Assembly: GCF_014647215.1 (NCBI RefSeq)
Contig: NZ_BMOT01000011.1
Coordinates: 56,278-120,277 of the forward strand
Length of the DNA: 64,000 bases
Origin: Shewanella aestuarii
GTDB lineage: Bacteria; Pseudomonadota; Gammaproteobacteria; Enterobacterales; Shewanellaceae
Direction: 5' to 3'
The position numbers were made by a program, and so were the translations under genes. This document shows positions 48,570-57,541 of this stretch, piece after piece. Every line of letters starts with the position of its first letter. Position 1 is the stretch's first letter. Under the pieces are notes generated by a model. That model did no database searches, had not been told where the DNA came from, and saw only the letters and a list, made by a program, of their open reading frames with translations.

Positions 48570-51212
48570 ATGAGTTCAGTTTCATTAACTGCGAAAGCAA
48601 TTCGTAGCAGTTTATTAGCAGTTGCAGCAACAAGTGTTGCCTCTGTCAGTCTATTTTCGGCTTCTGCTGTTGCAGCGGAAGAGCAAGTTCAAAAAGTTGA
48701 GCGTATTGCGGTTACCGGTTCACGTATTAAACGTACCGATATGGAAACAGCAAGCCCTGTAAGTGTTATTGATGCTTCTTCAATTATCGCATCTGGCGCA
48801 ACTTCAATTGATGACGTTTTACAAAAAATGACATCTTCAGGCGGCGCAATGACCAACGCTGCAGTTAACAACGGTTCAGGCGGTAACGCTACAATGAACC
48901 TACGTGGCTTAGGTTCTAACCGTACTTTAGTATTGGTTAACGGTCGTCGTATGATCGCATCTGGTACTGGTGCAGCTTCAACTGTTGACTTAAACACTAT
49001 TCCAGTTTCGATGATCCAACGTGTTGAAGTATTAAAAGACGGCGCTTCAGCTGTTTATGGTACTGATGCTATCGCGGGTGTTGTAAACGTTATTTTAAAG
49101 CGTGATTTTGACGGGTTAGAATTAAACGCGCAAACGGGTATTTCTGGTCAAGGTGATGCTGATGAAACAAGCATCGACTTTACTTTAGGTAACACGTTTG
49201 ACAAAGGTAACGTGGTTATCAATGCTCAGTACACTAAGCGTGGCGAAGCTAGCCAAGCCGACCGTGGTTTCTCTGAGTGTCCAATCGCAGAAAAAGGTCC
49301 AGCGGGTAGCAGAACGACTTATTGTGCGGGTAGCTCTTATTCTGAAGGTGGTCACATTTGGGGTGACGACGGTGCGAACCTAAGTGGCCTTGGTGGTGAA
49401 TATCACGAGTTTACTGATGCAGACCGTTTTAACTATTCAAAAGACAGTTTCTTATCTACTCCAATGGAGCGCTTAAACTTAAGCTTCGCGGGTACTTACG
49501 AACTGACTGACTCAACAATGTTCTTCTCTGAAGCTATGTACACCAAGCGTTGGTCTGATCAACAAATGGCGCCTCAGCCAATTTGGAACAATGACCCTTG
49601 GATTTATCAACCAAAAGCCGCTGGCGGCTGGATGACTGATGCATTACTTCCTTGGGTTGCTGCAGGTGAAGGTGTAAGTTACGGTCGTCGTATGGTTGAA
49701 TCTGGCACACGTCAATTTAGCCAAACTGTTGACACTATTCGTGTTGTATTAGGTCTTGAAGGCGAATTTGATAACGGTTGGACATGGGATGCTTCTTACA
49801 ACAAAGGTAAGAATGACTCTGTTGATACCTTAGCTAATTTACACAACTTGGGCTCAATCAATGATGCTGTTTTAGAAGGGAAATTTGATCCTTTCCTACA
49901 GGAATCTTGGCAAGGTGATAACATTGCACCTTATATCTACACTGAATTAAACAGTGGTGGTAGCGAGTTAGATATTCTTTCAGGTACTTTGTCTGGTGGT
50001 ATTGTTGATTTACCCGCAGGTGAGTTAGGTTTTGCTGCAGGTTATGAGCACCGTAAAGAGTCTGCACACTACACGCCGGATTCGTTAACCGCTCAAGGTT
50101 TAGCAAACGATCCTCGTGTTGAAGCAACAGCAGGTGAGTTCAGTGTTGATGAAGTATATGCTGAATTAGCCATTCCACTATTAGTTGATTTACCTTTAGC
50201 ACAGCAAGTTGATATGAGCGCGGCAATGCGTTACTTCAACTACAGCACGTTTGGTGAAGATACTACATGGAAACTTGGTTTAACTTGGCGTTTATATGAC
50301 GACCTAATGGTTCGTGGTGGCCGCTCTACAGCCTTCCGTGCACCAACTGTTAGTGAGTTGTTCGGTGGTAAATCTCCATCATTTAACCAAATTGTTCACC
50401 CAGCGACTTCTCAAACACAAGCTGAAGTGACTGTTGGTGGTAACCAATTACTCACACCAGAAGAAGCAGACATTACCACTATTGGTTTAGTCTACTCTCC
50501 AAGCTATGTTGAAGGTCTATCTTTCACTGTTGACTACTTCGATATCGGTATCACGAATACCATCACCGCTGTTGATGCAAACTATGTTGCTAACCAGTGT
50601 CTAGGTGCTGATGGTTCATTAATCAATACTGGTACTTCATTATGTCAGTCGTCTAACATTTCAATGGACAACACAGGTCGTATTAAGTTTGATAACGGTC
50701 TACAAAACATTGGTGAAACCAATACCTCTGGTTTTGATGTTAACGTAGCTTATGTGTTTGATGCATTGAACTTAAGCTGGAAAGCAGGCTTAGATACATC
50801 AATTCTTTCTTCATATGAAGAATATGATCCAGATGGAAACGCAGTTAATTACCGTGGTTATATCACTGGTGGTGTTGGTGCTTACGCTAAGTTTAAGTCT
50901 AACTTTAACTTAACGGCATCAGCTGATGACTGGAGTGCAACATACGAAGCGCGTTATATCGATGGTATGGATTCATTTGCTTGTAAAGCTGATACGACCA
51001 AGTGTTATGCACCATCTGTAGATAGCATTATCTATCATGACCTATCTGGTTCTTATGATGTAACAAACACAGTTCGTATGTCTGCTGGTATCAATAACAT
51101 TTTTGATGAAGAGCCTCCATACTTCACAGGTAACAACGATTCGAACACCGATCCGTACACGTATGATGTATTAGGTCGTTACTTCTTCGTTCGTGCTAAC
51201 GTTAAGTTCTAA
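48570..51212 (+). CDS. TonB-dependent outer-membrane receptor, copy 1
   Basis: 880-aa receptor. The signal peptide ends near AVAA-EEQ (about 36) and is followed by a TonB-box-like VERIAVTGSRIKR. The plug domain (about 55-180) has NLRGLGSNRTLVLVNGRR, EVLKDGASAVYGTDAIAGVVN and VILKRDF. A 22-strand-type barrel ends in the terminal Phe (FVRANVKF). Such receptors import ferric chelates, vitamins, saccharides or peptides using TonB energy; the substrate cannot be read. The plug resembles the large Shewanella/Alteromonas receptor group often tied to carbohydrate or peptide uptake. AGGGAG precedes the ATG. It is closely paralogous to the next gene. Confidence 0.92.
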   Translation: MSSVSLTAKAIRSSLLAVAATSVASVSLFSASAVAAEEQVQKVERIAVTGSRIKRTDMETASPVSVIDASSIIASGATSIDDVLQKMTSSGGAMTNAAVNNGSGGNATMNLRGLGSNRTLVLVNGRRMIASGTGAASTVDLNTIPVSMIQRVEVLKDGASAVYGTDAIAGVVNVILKRDFDGLELNAQTGISGQGDADETSIDFTLGNTFDKGNVVINAQYTKRGEASQADRGFSECPIAEKGPAGSRTTYCAGSSYSEGGHIWGDDGANLSGLGGEYHEFTDADRFNYSKDSFLSTPMERLNLSFAGTYELTDSTMFFSEAMYTKRWSDQQMAPQPIWNNDPWIYQPKAAGGWMTDALLPWVAAGEGVSYGRRMVESGTRQFSQTVDTIRVVLGLEGEFDNGWTWDASYNKGKNDSVDTLANLHNLGSINDAVLEGKFDPFLQESWQGDNIAPYIYTELNSGGSELDILSGTLSGGIVDLPAGELGFAAGYEHRKESAHYTPDSLTAQGLANDPRVEATAGEFSVDEVYAELAIPLLVDLPLAQQVDMSAAMRYFNYSTFGEDTTWKLGLTWRLYDDLMVRGGRSTAFRAPTVSELFGGKSPSFNQIVHPATSQTQAEVTVGGNQLLTPEEADITTIGLVYSPSYVEGLSFTVDYFDIGITNTITAVDANYVANQCLGADGSLINTGTSLCQSSNISMDNTGRIKFDNGLQNIGETNTSGFDVNVAYVFDALNLSWKAGLDTSILSSYEEYDPDGNAVNYRGYITGGVGAYAKFKSNFNLTASADDWSATYEARYIDGMDSFACKADTTKCYAPSVDSIIYHDLSGSYDVTNTVRMSAGINNIFDEEPPYFTGNNDSNTDPYTYDVLGRYFFVRANVKF

Positions 51213-51235
51213 ATTTTAGTACTGAGTGTTAACCC

Positions 51236-51263
51236 AAAAACCGGCCAATAGGCCGGTTTTTTT
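51236..51263 (+). terminator. Rho-independent terminator after TonB receptor 1
   Basis: AAAAACCGGCC and GGCCGGTTTTT flank AATA, followed by more T. It is one of the strongest terminators in the window. Confidence 0.95.
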
Positions 51264-51576
51264 ATGTTTGTGTAAAGCGTTAACCTACTGTAACTTTTTT
51301 GCCTCATTAGCAACAGGATGTATCCTGGCTTCTTTTTATAGTCAACTGGGGGAGTTCCAAGGTTTGTAAGCATATAGGTAAGATTTTTACTGGGGTTGCC
51401 AAGCCGTAGAATTATACGTGTGTATCAATATGTTTTTCTCATGGATTTATATCGTTTTAGCTGTTGAGTTTGTAGCACTCATTTAACAGTATCGAGCTAA
51501 GCGGTTAACGAGCTATTAACCGTTAAAACAATAAAAAACATTACGTTATATAAGTTAACGTTTAAGGGAGAAAAAC
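51264..51576. other. Intergenic region between the two TonB receptor genes
   Basis: 313 bp without a gene. A 7-bp inverted repeat CGGTTAA-N7-TTAACCG at 51502-51522 lies 55 bp before the second receptor's ATG and may be an operator. The strong terminator to its left means receptor 2 has its own promoter here. Confidence 0.5.
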
Positions 51577-54222
51577 ATGAATACTGTATCATTAACGGCT
51601 AAAGCCATTCGCAGAGGCTTATTCGCAGCAGCTACCACAAGTATTGCATTTTCAGGTGTAACTTATGCCGAAGAAACGCAGAAAGTTGAAAGAATTGAAG
51701 TTACCGGTTCACGTATTAAGCAAGTTGATATGGAAACGGTTTCTCCAGTAACGGTTATAGATGCCTCAGCTATTGCAATGTCAGGTGAAAAAACCGTTGC
51801 CGATGTTTTAAATAATTCTGCAATTAATAGTTTTGGTTCATGGCGAGGTGTTTCTGGCTTTGGTGCTGGGGCGAGTTCAACCAGTAGTGTCAATCTTCGT
51901 GGATTAGGTGAATCTGCTACTCTAGTATTGCTTGATGGCCGTCGTATGCCAGGTACTAGCTCAAGTTCAGGAGCTGTAGCTGATACCTCTTCAATTCCAA
52001 TCTCTATAGTTGAACGTATCGAAATCTTACGAGATGGTGCATCTGCTGTTTATGGTTCTGACGCTGTTGCAGGCGTAATTAACATCATCACTAAAAAAGA
52101 ATTTGACGGTGTACAGCTGGATTACAGCCTAGAGATGCCTGATGTTGAGGGTGGTGATGCTGAGCGTTTTTCACTTGCTACAGGCTTTAATACTGATAAG
52201 GGGAATTTAACTTTAACCTACGAATACTATGACACCAAAGCGGTTATGGATCGCGATGTATGGAATTTAGATAACCCATCTTATGGTGCTTATAGTACTT
52301 TCAGTTCAGTACCTAATGGTGTTTCGAGTTCTGGTTGGGTAGATAATTCAGCTTTATGTGACCAAGTCGAGAACACAGTTTCAATATCTGATGGTCGCTG
52401 TTTATACAGTTATGGTGAAGTAACTAAGCTATTTGGTGATTCAACACGAAACTCATTCCTATCTAATTTTAGCTATGACATTACAGATGATATTCAATTT
52501 CGTGGTCGTGCATCAGCTTCTTTAGCTGAAACAGAAACACGTTATGCAGGTACACCTGTATCAACTAACTTTCCAGTAATGTCAGCTGACAACCCATATA
52601 ACCCATATGCTTCAACAGGTGGGGAAGATGTGACAGTTTACATGCGTTCTGTACAGATTGGTGAGCGTGACACATTAACTGAAACTAATAATTTTGATAT
52701 CCTAGGTGGTTTAGTTGGGTTTGCTGATGTTGGTAATGGATTCGATTGGGAGTTCAATGTTCAAGGTTCAGCTTCTACAACGAACTCATTTAACTATAAC
52801 CTAATTAATGACAGCATTATTCAACGTGAAATAGGCACAGGTAACTACGATATTTTTAATACTTCTGGTTTGTCATATACCGAGTGGGAATCGCAAATGA
52901 CTGAACTGTATGGTGCTGCAGCACATACGGGGGTATACCAAGGTAAATTTGAAAGTACCCAAATTGATGGTTTAGTCTCTACGTTACTAATCGATGATGG
53001 CTCTTTCAGTTTAGCCATGGTCGCAGGTGCTGAATATGAAATGATCGACTTTAAACAAACTTCAGATCCAGAATCAGCGGCGGGTATTATTTCAGGCGGT
53101 TCAGGTGGTGATGATGTAAATGCAACTCGTGATCGCACCGCTGGTTATTTAGAGTTCCAAATGGGCTTACCTGCAAATGTTGAAGTTTCTGCTGCTGTTC
53201 GCTATGAACGTTACGAGCAAGAAGGTAAATTAACAGGTGCAACGGGTGACATTGTTAATTCATCAACATTTGATGCAGTTGTTCCCAAGTTAGGTCTTAG
53301 CTGGCGCCCAGTAGACTCATTGCTATTACGTGCTAGTTACGGTGACTCGTTCCGCGCACCTAATATGGGTGAGATGTTCTCATCGCAAGCATTAAGCTTT
53401 GAAAAATCATTAGATAACTTGTGGTGTAACGAGCAAGGTAATGTAGATGCAACTTACTGTGATCCAAATCAACAACATAAAACATGGTTCGGTGGCAACC
53501 CAAATCTAGAAGCGGAAGAAGGTAATTCATTTACTTTAGGCTCAGTATGGAATGTTACTGATAGCTGGAATATGGAGCTTTCATACTACTCAATTACTTA
53601 CGATAATAAGATTGAATCTGTAGGTGTAGATGACATTTTACGTGACGAACTGCGTGAAGGCACATCAGCTTACGTTACACGTGGTTCAGACGGTAAAATT
53701 GAATACATTGAATCTGGTGTACGTAATATTGCAACAGTTGAAACCTCTGGAATTGACTTCGTTACTGCATACAACTTAGAAAGTAGCATAGGCGACTGGA
53801 ACTTTAAGTTAGACTTATCAAAAGTACTTGAGTTCAAGAAACAGGATGATGCTGAATCAGCGATGATTGATTATTCTGGTTCTACTGATTACCCAGATCT
53901 ACGAGGTAACTTTGCTGTAGGTTGGAGTTACGATGACTTTAGCGCAGCTTGGACAACTGTCTACATCGGTAGTCAGTCTGCAGAATACTGGCGTGAACTA
54001 GAAGATTACGATAGCTATGCTGATTACGATACTTACTTTAAGCATAATATTCAGTTTGCTTACAATCATTCAATGAACGGATCTATCACTGTTGGTGTTA
54101 ACAACTTGTTTGATGAAGAAGCGCCAACAGTATATGACTATGCCGATTATAGAGATGTAAACGTCGGTTTATATGACGTGTTAGGGCGTACATTCTATCT
54201 GCGCCTAAATCAAAAGTTTTAA
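51577..54222 (+). CDS. TonB-dependent outer-membrane receptor, copy 2
   Basis: 881-aa receptor, paralogue of the upstream one. The N-terminus is alike (VSLTAKAIRRGLF) with a signal peptide ending near VTYA-EET (about 30). TonB-box-like VERIEVTGSRIKQ, the plug with NLRGLGESATLVLLDGRR and EILRDGASAVYGSDAVAGVIN, and a barrel ending YLRLNQKF follow. The plugs and last strands are similar while the extracellular-loop regions diverge, suggesting duplication followed by change of ligand. AAGGGAGAAAAAC precedes the ATG. Confidence 0.92.
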   Translation: MNTVSLTAKAIRRGLFAAATTSIAFSGVTYAEETQKVERIEVTGSRIKQVDMETVSPVTVIDASAIAMSGEKTVADVLNNSAINSFGSWRGVSGFGAGASSTSSVNLRGLGESATLVLLDGRRMPGTSSSSGAVADTSSIPISIVERIEILRDGASAVYGSDAVAGVINIITKKEFDGVQLDYSLEMPDVEGGDAERFSLATGFNTDKGNLTLTYEYYDTKAVMDRDVWNLDNPSYGAYSTFSSVPNGVSSSGWVDNSALCDQVENTVSISDGRCLYSYGEVTKLFGDSTRNSFLSNFSYDITDDIQFRGRASASLAETETRYAGTPVSTNFPVMSADNPYNPYASTGGEDVTVYMRSVQIGERDTLTETNNFDILGGLVGFADVGNGFDWEFNVQGSASTTNSFNYNLINDSIIQREIGTGNYDIFNTSGLSYTEWESQMTELYGAAAHTGVYQGKFESTQIDGLVSTLLIDDGSFSLAMVAGAEYEMIDFKQTSDPESAAGIISGGSGGDDVNATRDRTAGYLEFQMGLPANVEVSAAVRYERYEQEGKLTGATGDIVNSSTFDAVVPKLGLSWRPVDSLLLRASYGDSFRAPNMGEMFSSQALSFEKSLDNLWCNEQGNVDATYCDPNQQHKTWFGGNPNLEAEEGNSFTLGSVWNVTDSWNMELSYYSITYDNKIESVGVDDILRDELREGTSAYVTRGSDGKIEYIESGVRNIATVETSGIDFVTAYNLESSIGDWNFKLDLSKVLEFKKQDDAESAMIDYSGSTDYPDLRGNFAVGWSYDDFSAAWTTVYIGSQSAEYWRELEDYDSYADYDTYFKHNIQFAYNHSMNGSITVGVNNLFDEEAPTVYDYADYRDVNVGLYDVLGRTFYLRLNQKF

Positions 54223-54247
54223 GTGAATTAACAAACCCTAGTAACTG

Positions 54248-54273
54248 AAAACCTCCGCTTGCGGAGGTTTTTT
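54248..54273 (+). terminator. Rho-independent terminator after TonB receptor 2
   Basis: AAAACCTCCGC and GCGGAGGTTTT pair over a minimal TT loop, followed by TTA. Confidence 0.92.
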
Positions 54274-54324
54274 ATTGGGCTAGCTATTAAAACATGGCAT
54301 AGCCTATTGAATCTTTCATGGGCT

Positions 54325-54693
54325 TTAATGATTTAAACGTAACTCATGGCGATGTTCTTGCTGATAACGAGATGCGCAAACACTGCAACGCTGCTCTGTT
54401 GGATCCTGTTGTAAACGTGATACTTCTATTTCGGATTCACAATCAGAACATAATCCATACAAGCCTAAATCAAGTTGACATACAGCAGCATCTAATCGCA
54501 TCAAACGTTCAAATAAACAAGTATCAGATAGTTTGATTTCACTTAGATAATCGATAAGGTTAGATAAGTCCATTTGTTGAATCGTATTGAGTTGTTGATT
54601 GTCGATATGATGCTGTAAAAGCTCCAGCCTAATTTCGGCTCTTAGCTGTGCTTCAATTTTTGACAATTGGGCTCGAATATCCTGATTTTTCAC
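54325..54693 (-). CDS. TraR/DksA family zinc-finger protein
   Basis: About 122-aa protein. An N-terminal helical hairpin (about 3-75) leads to a C4 zinc finger, LCSDCESE and RCSVCASRYQQE, i.e. C-x2-C-x17-C-x2-C. DksA-type proteins bind the RNA polymerase secondary channel; whether this one does is inferred. It is shorter than DksA (151 aa) and is likely one of the paralogues common in gammaproteobacteria. The frame can start at TTG 54720. GTG 54693 is chosen because AAAGG lies 7 bases before it; GTG 54696 is also possible. Confidence 0.78.
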   Translation of the reverse strand: MKNQDIRAQLSKIEAQLRAEIRLELLQHHIDNQQLNTIQQMDLSNLIDYLSEIKLSDTCLFERLMRLDAAVCQLDLGLYGLCSDCESEIEVSRLQQDPTEQRCSVCASRYQQEHRHELRLNH

Positions 54694-54880
54694 CACATAA
54701 CCTTTATTAGAGATGATCAATATAGCTTGTTATTCTACGAGCTTGAAAAAAGCGAGTTATGACGAAGATCAAGTCTGAGTGAGATTTTTGTGTGCAAATG
54801 GCATGTGTGGATTAAACTTTGTTAATCCACACAAATAGCTAATGACAATGCTGAAAAGGCTTGTTAGGGGAGGTTGATTT

Positions 54881-55825
54881 TTACACAATATTTTTTTGCG
54901 CATTATTGAGAACGGTGACAATCTCATTTGCGGTTTTAAACACTCTTAACTCGCGAAACAGTGCATCAGCTTCAGGGTATTGCCTATTTAAATAACAAAA
55001 CCATTGCTTAATGCGTCCTGGCAGATAGTCTGACTTCTTATCATCAACCTGTTTTTGGGTATAACTTAATAATAAATTTAAGGTTTCTTCCCAAGTATAT
55101 GGTTTGCTACCCAGCTTAATGCAAGCGCCTAAGTTAGGTAATGAAATCGCCCCGCGGCCAATCATAATATTGTCACAACCGGTAACATCCATACACCGTT
55201 TCGCATCCGCCTCGCTCCAAATTTCACCGTTGGCAATAACAGGGATAGGTAAACGCTTTTTGACTTCAGTAATATATTCCCAATAGGCAGGCGGCTTATA
55301 GCCATCGACTTTGCTGCGTGCATGAATAGCAATTTCTGTTGCTCCTGCTTCATATATCGCAAGTGCATTTTCCATAAAGAGTGATTTATCTTCGTAGCCT
55401 AAACGAATTTTAGCTGTCACTGGCTGATGAGCTGGTACAGCTTGGCGCATCGCTTTCACTATATTATGTATATTATCAGGGTACTGCAGTAATACTGCGC
55501 CACCTTTGCTTCTGTTGACTATTTTCGCTGGACAACCAAAATTAGCATCCACACCACGCGAACCTAGCTCAACCGCCCTAAATGCGTTTTCAGCCATCCA
55601 GTTTGGTTCTTGACCGAGTAATTGTACTCTAACGGGAGTGCCATTTGGGGTTAAGCCATCTTTGTGTAACTCAGGACAGAGTTTGTAATAGACTTTTTCG
55701 GGTAGCAGTTGATCCACCACGCGAACAAACTCGGTGACGACTAAATCAAACGGGTTAATAGTAGATAAAATATCACGCATTAAATTATCAACTACACCTT
55801 CCATCGGTGCTAATACAAGTCGCAC
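54881..55825 (-). CDS. dusC: tRNA-dihydrouridine(16) synthase DusC
   Basis: 314-aa FMN enzyme that reduces uridine 16 of tRNAs. The start MRLVLAPMEGVVDNLMR and TEFVRVVDQLLP are close to E. coli DusC (315 aa). The catalytic Cys98 is in NFGCPAK, and VIANGEIW and GCDNIMIGRGA complete the FMN site. The family assignment to DusC rather than DusA/B rests on this N-terminal and length match. Confidence 0.93.
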   Translation of the reverse strand: MRLVLAPMEGVVDNLMRDILSTINPFDLVVTEFVRVVDQLLPEKVYYKLCPELHKDGLTPNGTPVRVQLLGQEPNWMAENAFRAVELGSRGVDANFGCPAKIVNRSKGGAVLLQYPDNIHNIVKAMRQAVPAHQPVTAKIRLGYEDKSLFMENALAIYEAGATEIAIHARSKVDGYKPPAYWEYITEVKKRLPIPVIANGEIWSEADAKRCMDVTGCDNIMIGRGAISLPNLGACIKLGSKPYTWEETLNLLLSYTQKQVDDKKSDYLPGRIKQWFCYLNRQYPEADALFRELRVFKTANEIVTVLNNAQKNIV

Positions 55826-56013
55826 AGTATTCTCTCAGCTTGGATAAAGGGCGCTATTTTAACCTTAAACATGCACTATGCCAGTGTTAGTTTTACTTGC
55901 TAACAATTTAAAAACTAAAAACGTATTGAAACCATCACGATATACTCTATGATTAACTATCTTGATCATTTCCTAGCACAGTCGGGGTCGATTAAAGTGA
56001 CCGAGTTAAAATA

Positions 56014-56040
56014 AATAATATTTTTTTGAAATATATTATT
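56014..56040. promoter_or_regulatory. AT-rich inverted repeat upstream of hvfA
   Basis: AATAATAT (56014-56021) and ATATTATT (56033-56040) are inverted copies around an AT-rich centre, 74-100 bp before the hvfA ATG. They may be promoter or operator elements. No clear -10/-35 pair or metal-regulator box was identified. Confidence 0.3.
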
Positions 56041-56113
56041 AGCTCACTAGGTCTATATCTGTAAGCCAGCAATGATGTTGGTCATCATTCAATTTTTTAA
56101 AAGGAATCATAAT

Positions 56114-56557
56114 ATGAACTCAGTTAAGCAAACTACCCTCGCAGTCGCTTTAGGTGCAGTAGTAATGAGTGCTGGCATAGCAACAGAAGCACAAGCAAAT
56201 CCCTTTGGTTTTGAGCAATTAACCCAAGGTTACCAATTAGATGGTGGTGAAGGTAAGTGCGGAGAAGGTAAATGTGGCGGCGACATGAAAAAGTCTGCTG
56301 AAAAAGCCAAAGAGGGTAAGTGTGGTGAAGGCAAATGTGGCGGCGACATGAAAAAGTCTGCTGAAAAAGTCAAAGAAGGTAAGTGTGGCGAAGGCAAGTG
56401 CGGTGGCGACATGAAAAAGTCTGCTGAAAAAGCCAAAGAAGGTAAATGTGGTGAAGGTAAGTGTGGTGGCGATATGAAGAAAGCTGTTGAGCAAGGTAAA
56501 GAAGCCAAAGCTAACATGGAAAAATCTCAAGAAGGTCAATGTGGCGGTAAAAGATAA
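56114..56557 (+). CDS. hvfA: HvfA-type RiPP metallophore precursor (Cys-rich, EGKCG repeats)
   Basis: 147-aa secreted precursor. The signal peptide ends TEAQA-NPFG (cleavage after about residue 28). Residues 46-129 are four 21-residue units, each with two EGKCG motifs (Cys49/54, 70/75, 91/96, 112/117), followed by Asp/Lys/Ser-rich linker GGDMKKSAEK. A ninth Cys (143) sits in a final EGQCGG. In the known HvfA family (described in Haemophilus influenzae), Cys in EGKCG motifs is converted to oxazolone/thioamide groups that bind copper. The same chemistry here is inferred from motif and from the adjacent maturase genes. ATG 56114 has AAGGA 8 bases upstream; the frame is open to 56072 but without support. 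Other proteins with such motifs are named low-complexity or bufferin-like. Confidence 0.88.
   Translation: MNSVKQTTLAVALGAVVMSAGIATEAQANPFGFEQLTQGYQLDGGEGKCGEGKCGGDMKKSAEKAKEGKCGEGKCGGDMKKSAEKVKEGKCGEGKCGGDMKKSAEKAKEGKCGEGKCGGDMKKAVEQGKEAKANMEKSQEGQCGGKR
56249..56500 (+). repeat. Four tandem 63-bp units within hvfA
   Basis: Units at 56249-56311, 56312-56374, 56375-56437 and 56438-56500 each encode EGKCGEGKCGG plus a ten-residue linker. The first three are nearly identical in protein; the fourth ends AVEQGK instead of SAEKAK. The 63-bp period keeps the reading frame, so unit gain or loss would change Cys number without breaking the gene. Confidence 0.95.
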
Positions 56558-56587
56558 TTATCTTTTAATCAGTTAACGACTTTCTAA

Positions 56588-56616
56588 ATAAGGCCTGTTT
56601 TCAGGCCTTATCTTAT
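56588..56616 (+). terminator. Terminator-like hairpin between hvfA and hvfB
   Basis: ATAAGGCCTG (56588-56597) and CAGGCCTTAT (56602-56611) pair perfectly over TTTT, followed by CTTATTTA. The U-tract is imperfect, so partial termination is likely. It lies 31 bp after hvfA and 68 bp before hvfB. Confidence 0.75.
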
Positions 56617-56683
56617 TTATACTCTGTTGAAATTTATCTATTTCTATTAATGATAAATAACTATCTTGCTGTAAGGGTCTTTT

Positions 56684-57541
56684 ATGTCCATCAAAGATAA
56701 AGTGGCTTCAACTGCAATGGTTGGCTTGGGTCTAAGACGAGAAATGCTAACTGAGTTTTGTCAGTTAACGCCGCCACAAATTGAGTTTTTTGAAGTCGCT
56801 CCAGAAAACTGGATGACCCTTGGTGGCAAATATGGTCGTCAATTCAAACAACTTACTGAACAACATCCTTTTTTTTGTCATGGCTTATCTTTATCAATTG
56901 GTAGCCCAGCACCGCTTGATACCGACTTTGTACAAAACATTAAACGCTTTTTAGACTTACACCATATTGAGGTGTATTCAGAACATTTAAGTTATTGTTC
57001 TGGGACTGGCCATATGTACGACCTCATGCCAATTCCGTTCACTGATGAAGCTGTTATCCATACCGCACAACGCATCAAACAAGTTGAAGATATTTTAGAG
57101 CGGCCGTTTATTTTAGAAAATGTGTCCTTTTATGCCGCGCCTGGTGCGCAGATGACTGAACAAGCATTTGTCAATGCTGTGCTTGCTGAAGCTGACTGCA
57201 AACTGTTACTTGATGTAAACAACATTTATGTAAACTCCATTAATCATCAATATGATGCGCATAAATTTTTGGCATCTATGCCAACAGAACGCATCGCCTA
57301 TTTGCATATTGCTGGACATTACCAAGAAGATATCGATTTAATGGTTGATACCCATGGTGCTGATATCATCGATCCCGTATGGACTTTGTTACAAAGCTGC
57401 TATGAAATTCACGGGGTGCGTCCCACGCTATTAGAGCGCGACTTTAATATCCCGCCCACTGAAATCCTATTGGGTGAAATTAATCAAATCCACGCCTATC
57501 AGCAACATGCTAATGATGCTTTGAAAGTAAGGAAAGCCTAA
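56684..57541 (+). CDS. hvfB: HvfB family DUF692 multinuclear-iron (MNIO) RiPP maturase
   Basis: 285-aa TIM-barrel enzyme of the DUF692/MNIO family, related to MbnB of methanobactin synthesis. Metal-site motifs, in order, are: H66-G67-L-S, E100-H101 in SEHLS, E145-N146 in ENVS, D177-N179-N180 in DVNNIYVN, H208/H212 in HIAGH, D222-H224 in DTHG, and E251-R-D253. These match the ligand pattern expected for a two- or three-iron centre. It would oxidise the HvfA Cys residues using O2. The stop overlaps the next start (TAATG, 57539-57543), so both partners are made together. Confidence 0.9.
   Translation: MSIKDKVASTAMVGLGLRREMLTEFCQLTPPQIEFFEVAPENWMTLGGKYGRQFKQLTEQHPFFCHGLSLSIGSPAPLDTDFVQNIKRFLDLHHIEVYSEHLSYCSGTGHMYDLMPIPFTDEAVIHTAQRIKQVEDILERPFILENVSFYAAPGAQMTEQAFVNAVLAEADCKLLLDVNNIYVNSINHQYDAHKFLASMPTERIAYLHIAGHYQEDIDLMVDTHGADIIDPVWTLLQSCYEIHGVRPTLLERDFNIPPTEILLGEINQIHAYQQHANDALKVRKA

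Noticed and set aside
54318..54536. 72-codon plus-strand frame opposite the DksA-like gene.
   Set aside because: It is antisense to a clear zinc-finger protein and has no family-like sequence.
56249..56500. Tandem repeats considered as a CRISPR array.
   Set aside because: Units are contiguous without unique spacers and encode a continuous peptide.
56230..56539. Two long antisense open frames across hvfA (95 and 100 codons).
   Set aside because: They mirror the Gly/Lys/Cys repeats of hvfA, encode low-complexity Ser/Pro/His/Leu or Phe/Thr repeats and have no ribosome-binding site; hvfA has a signal peptide and partner genes.
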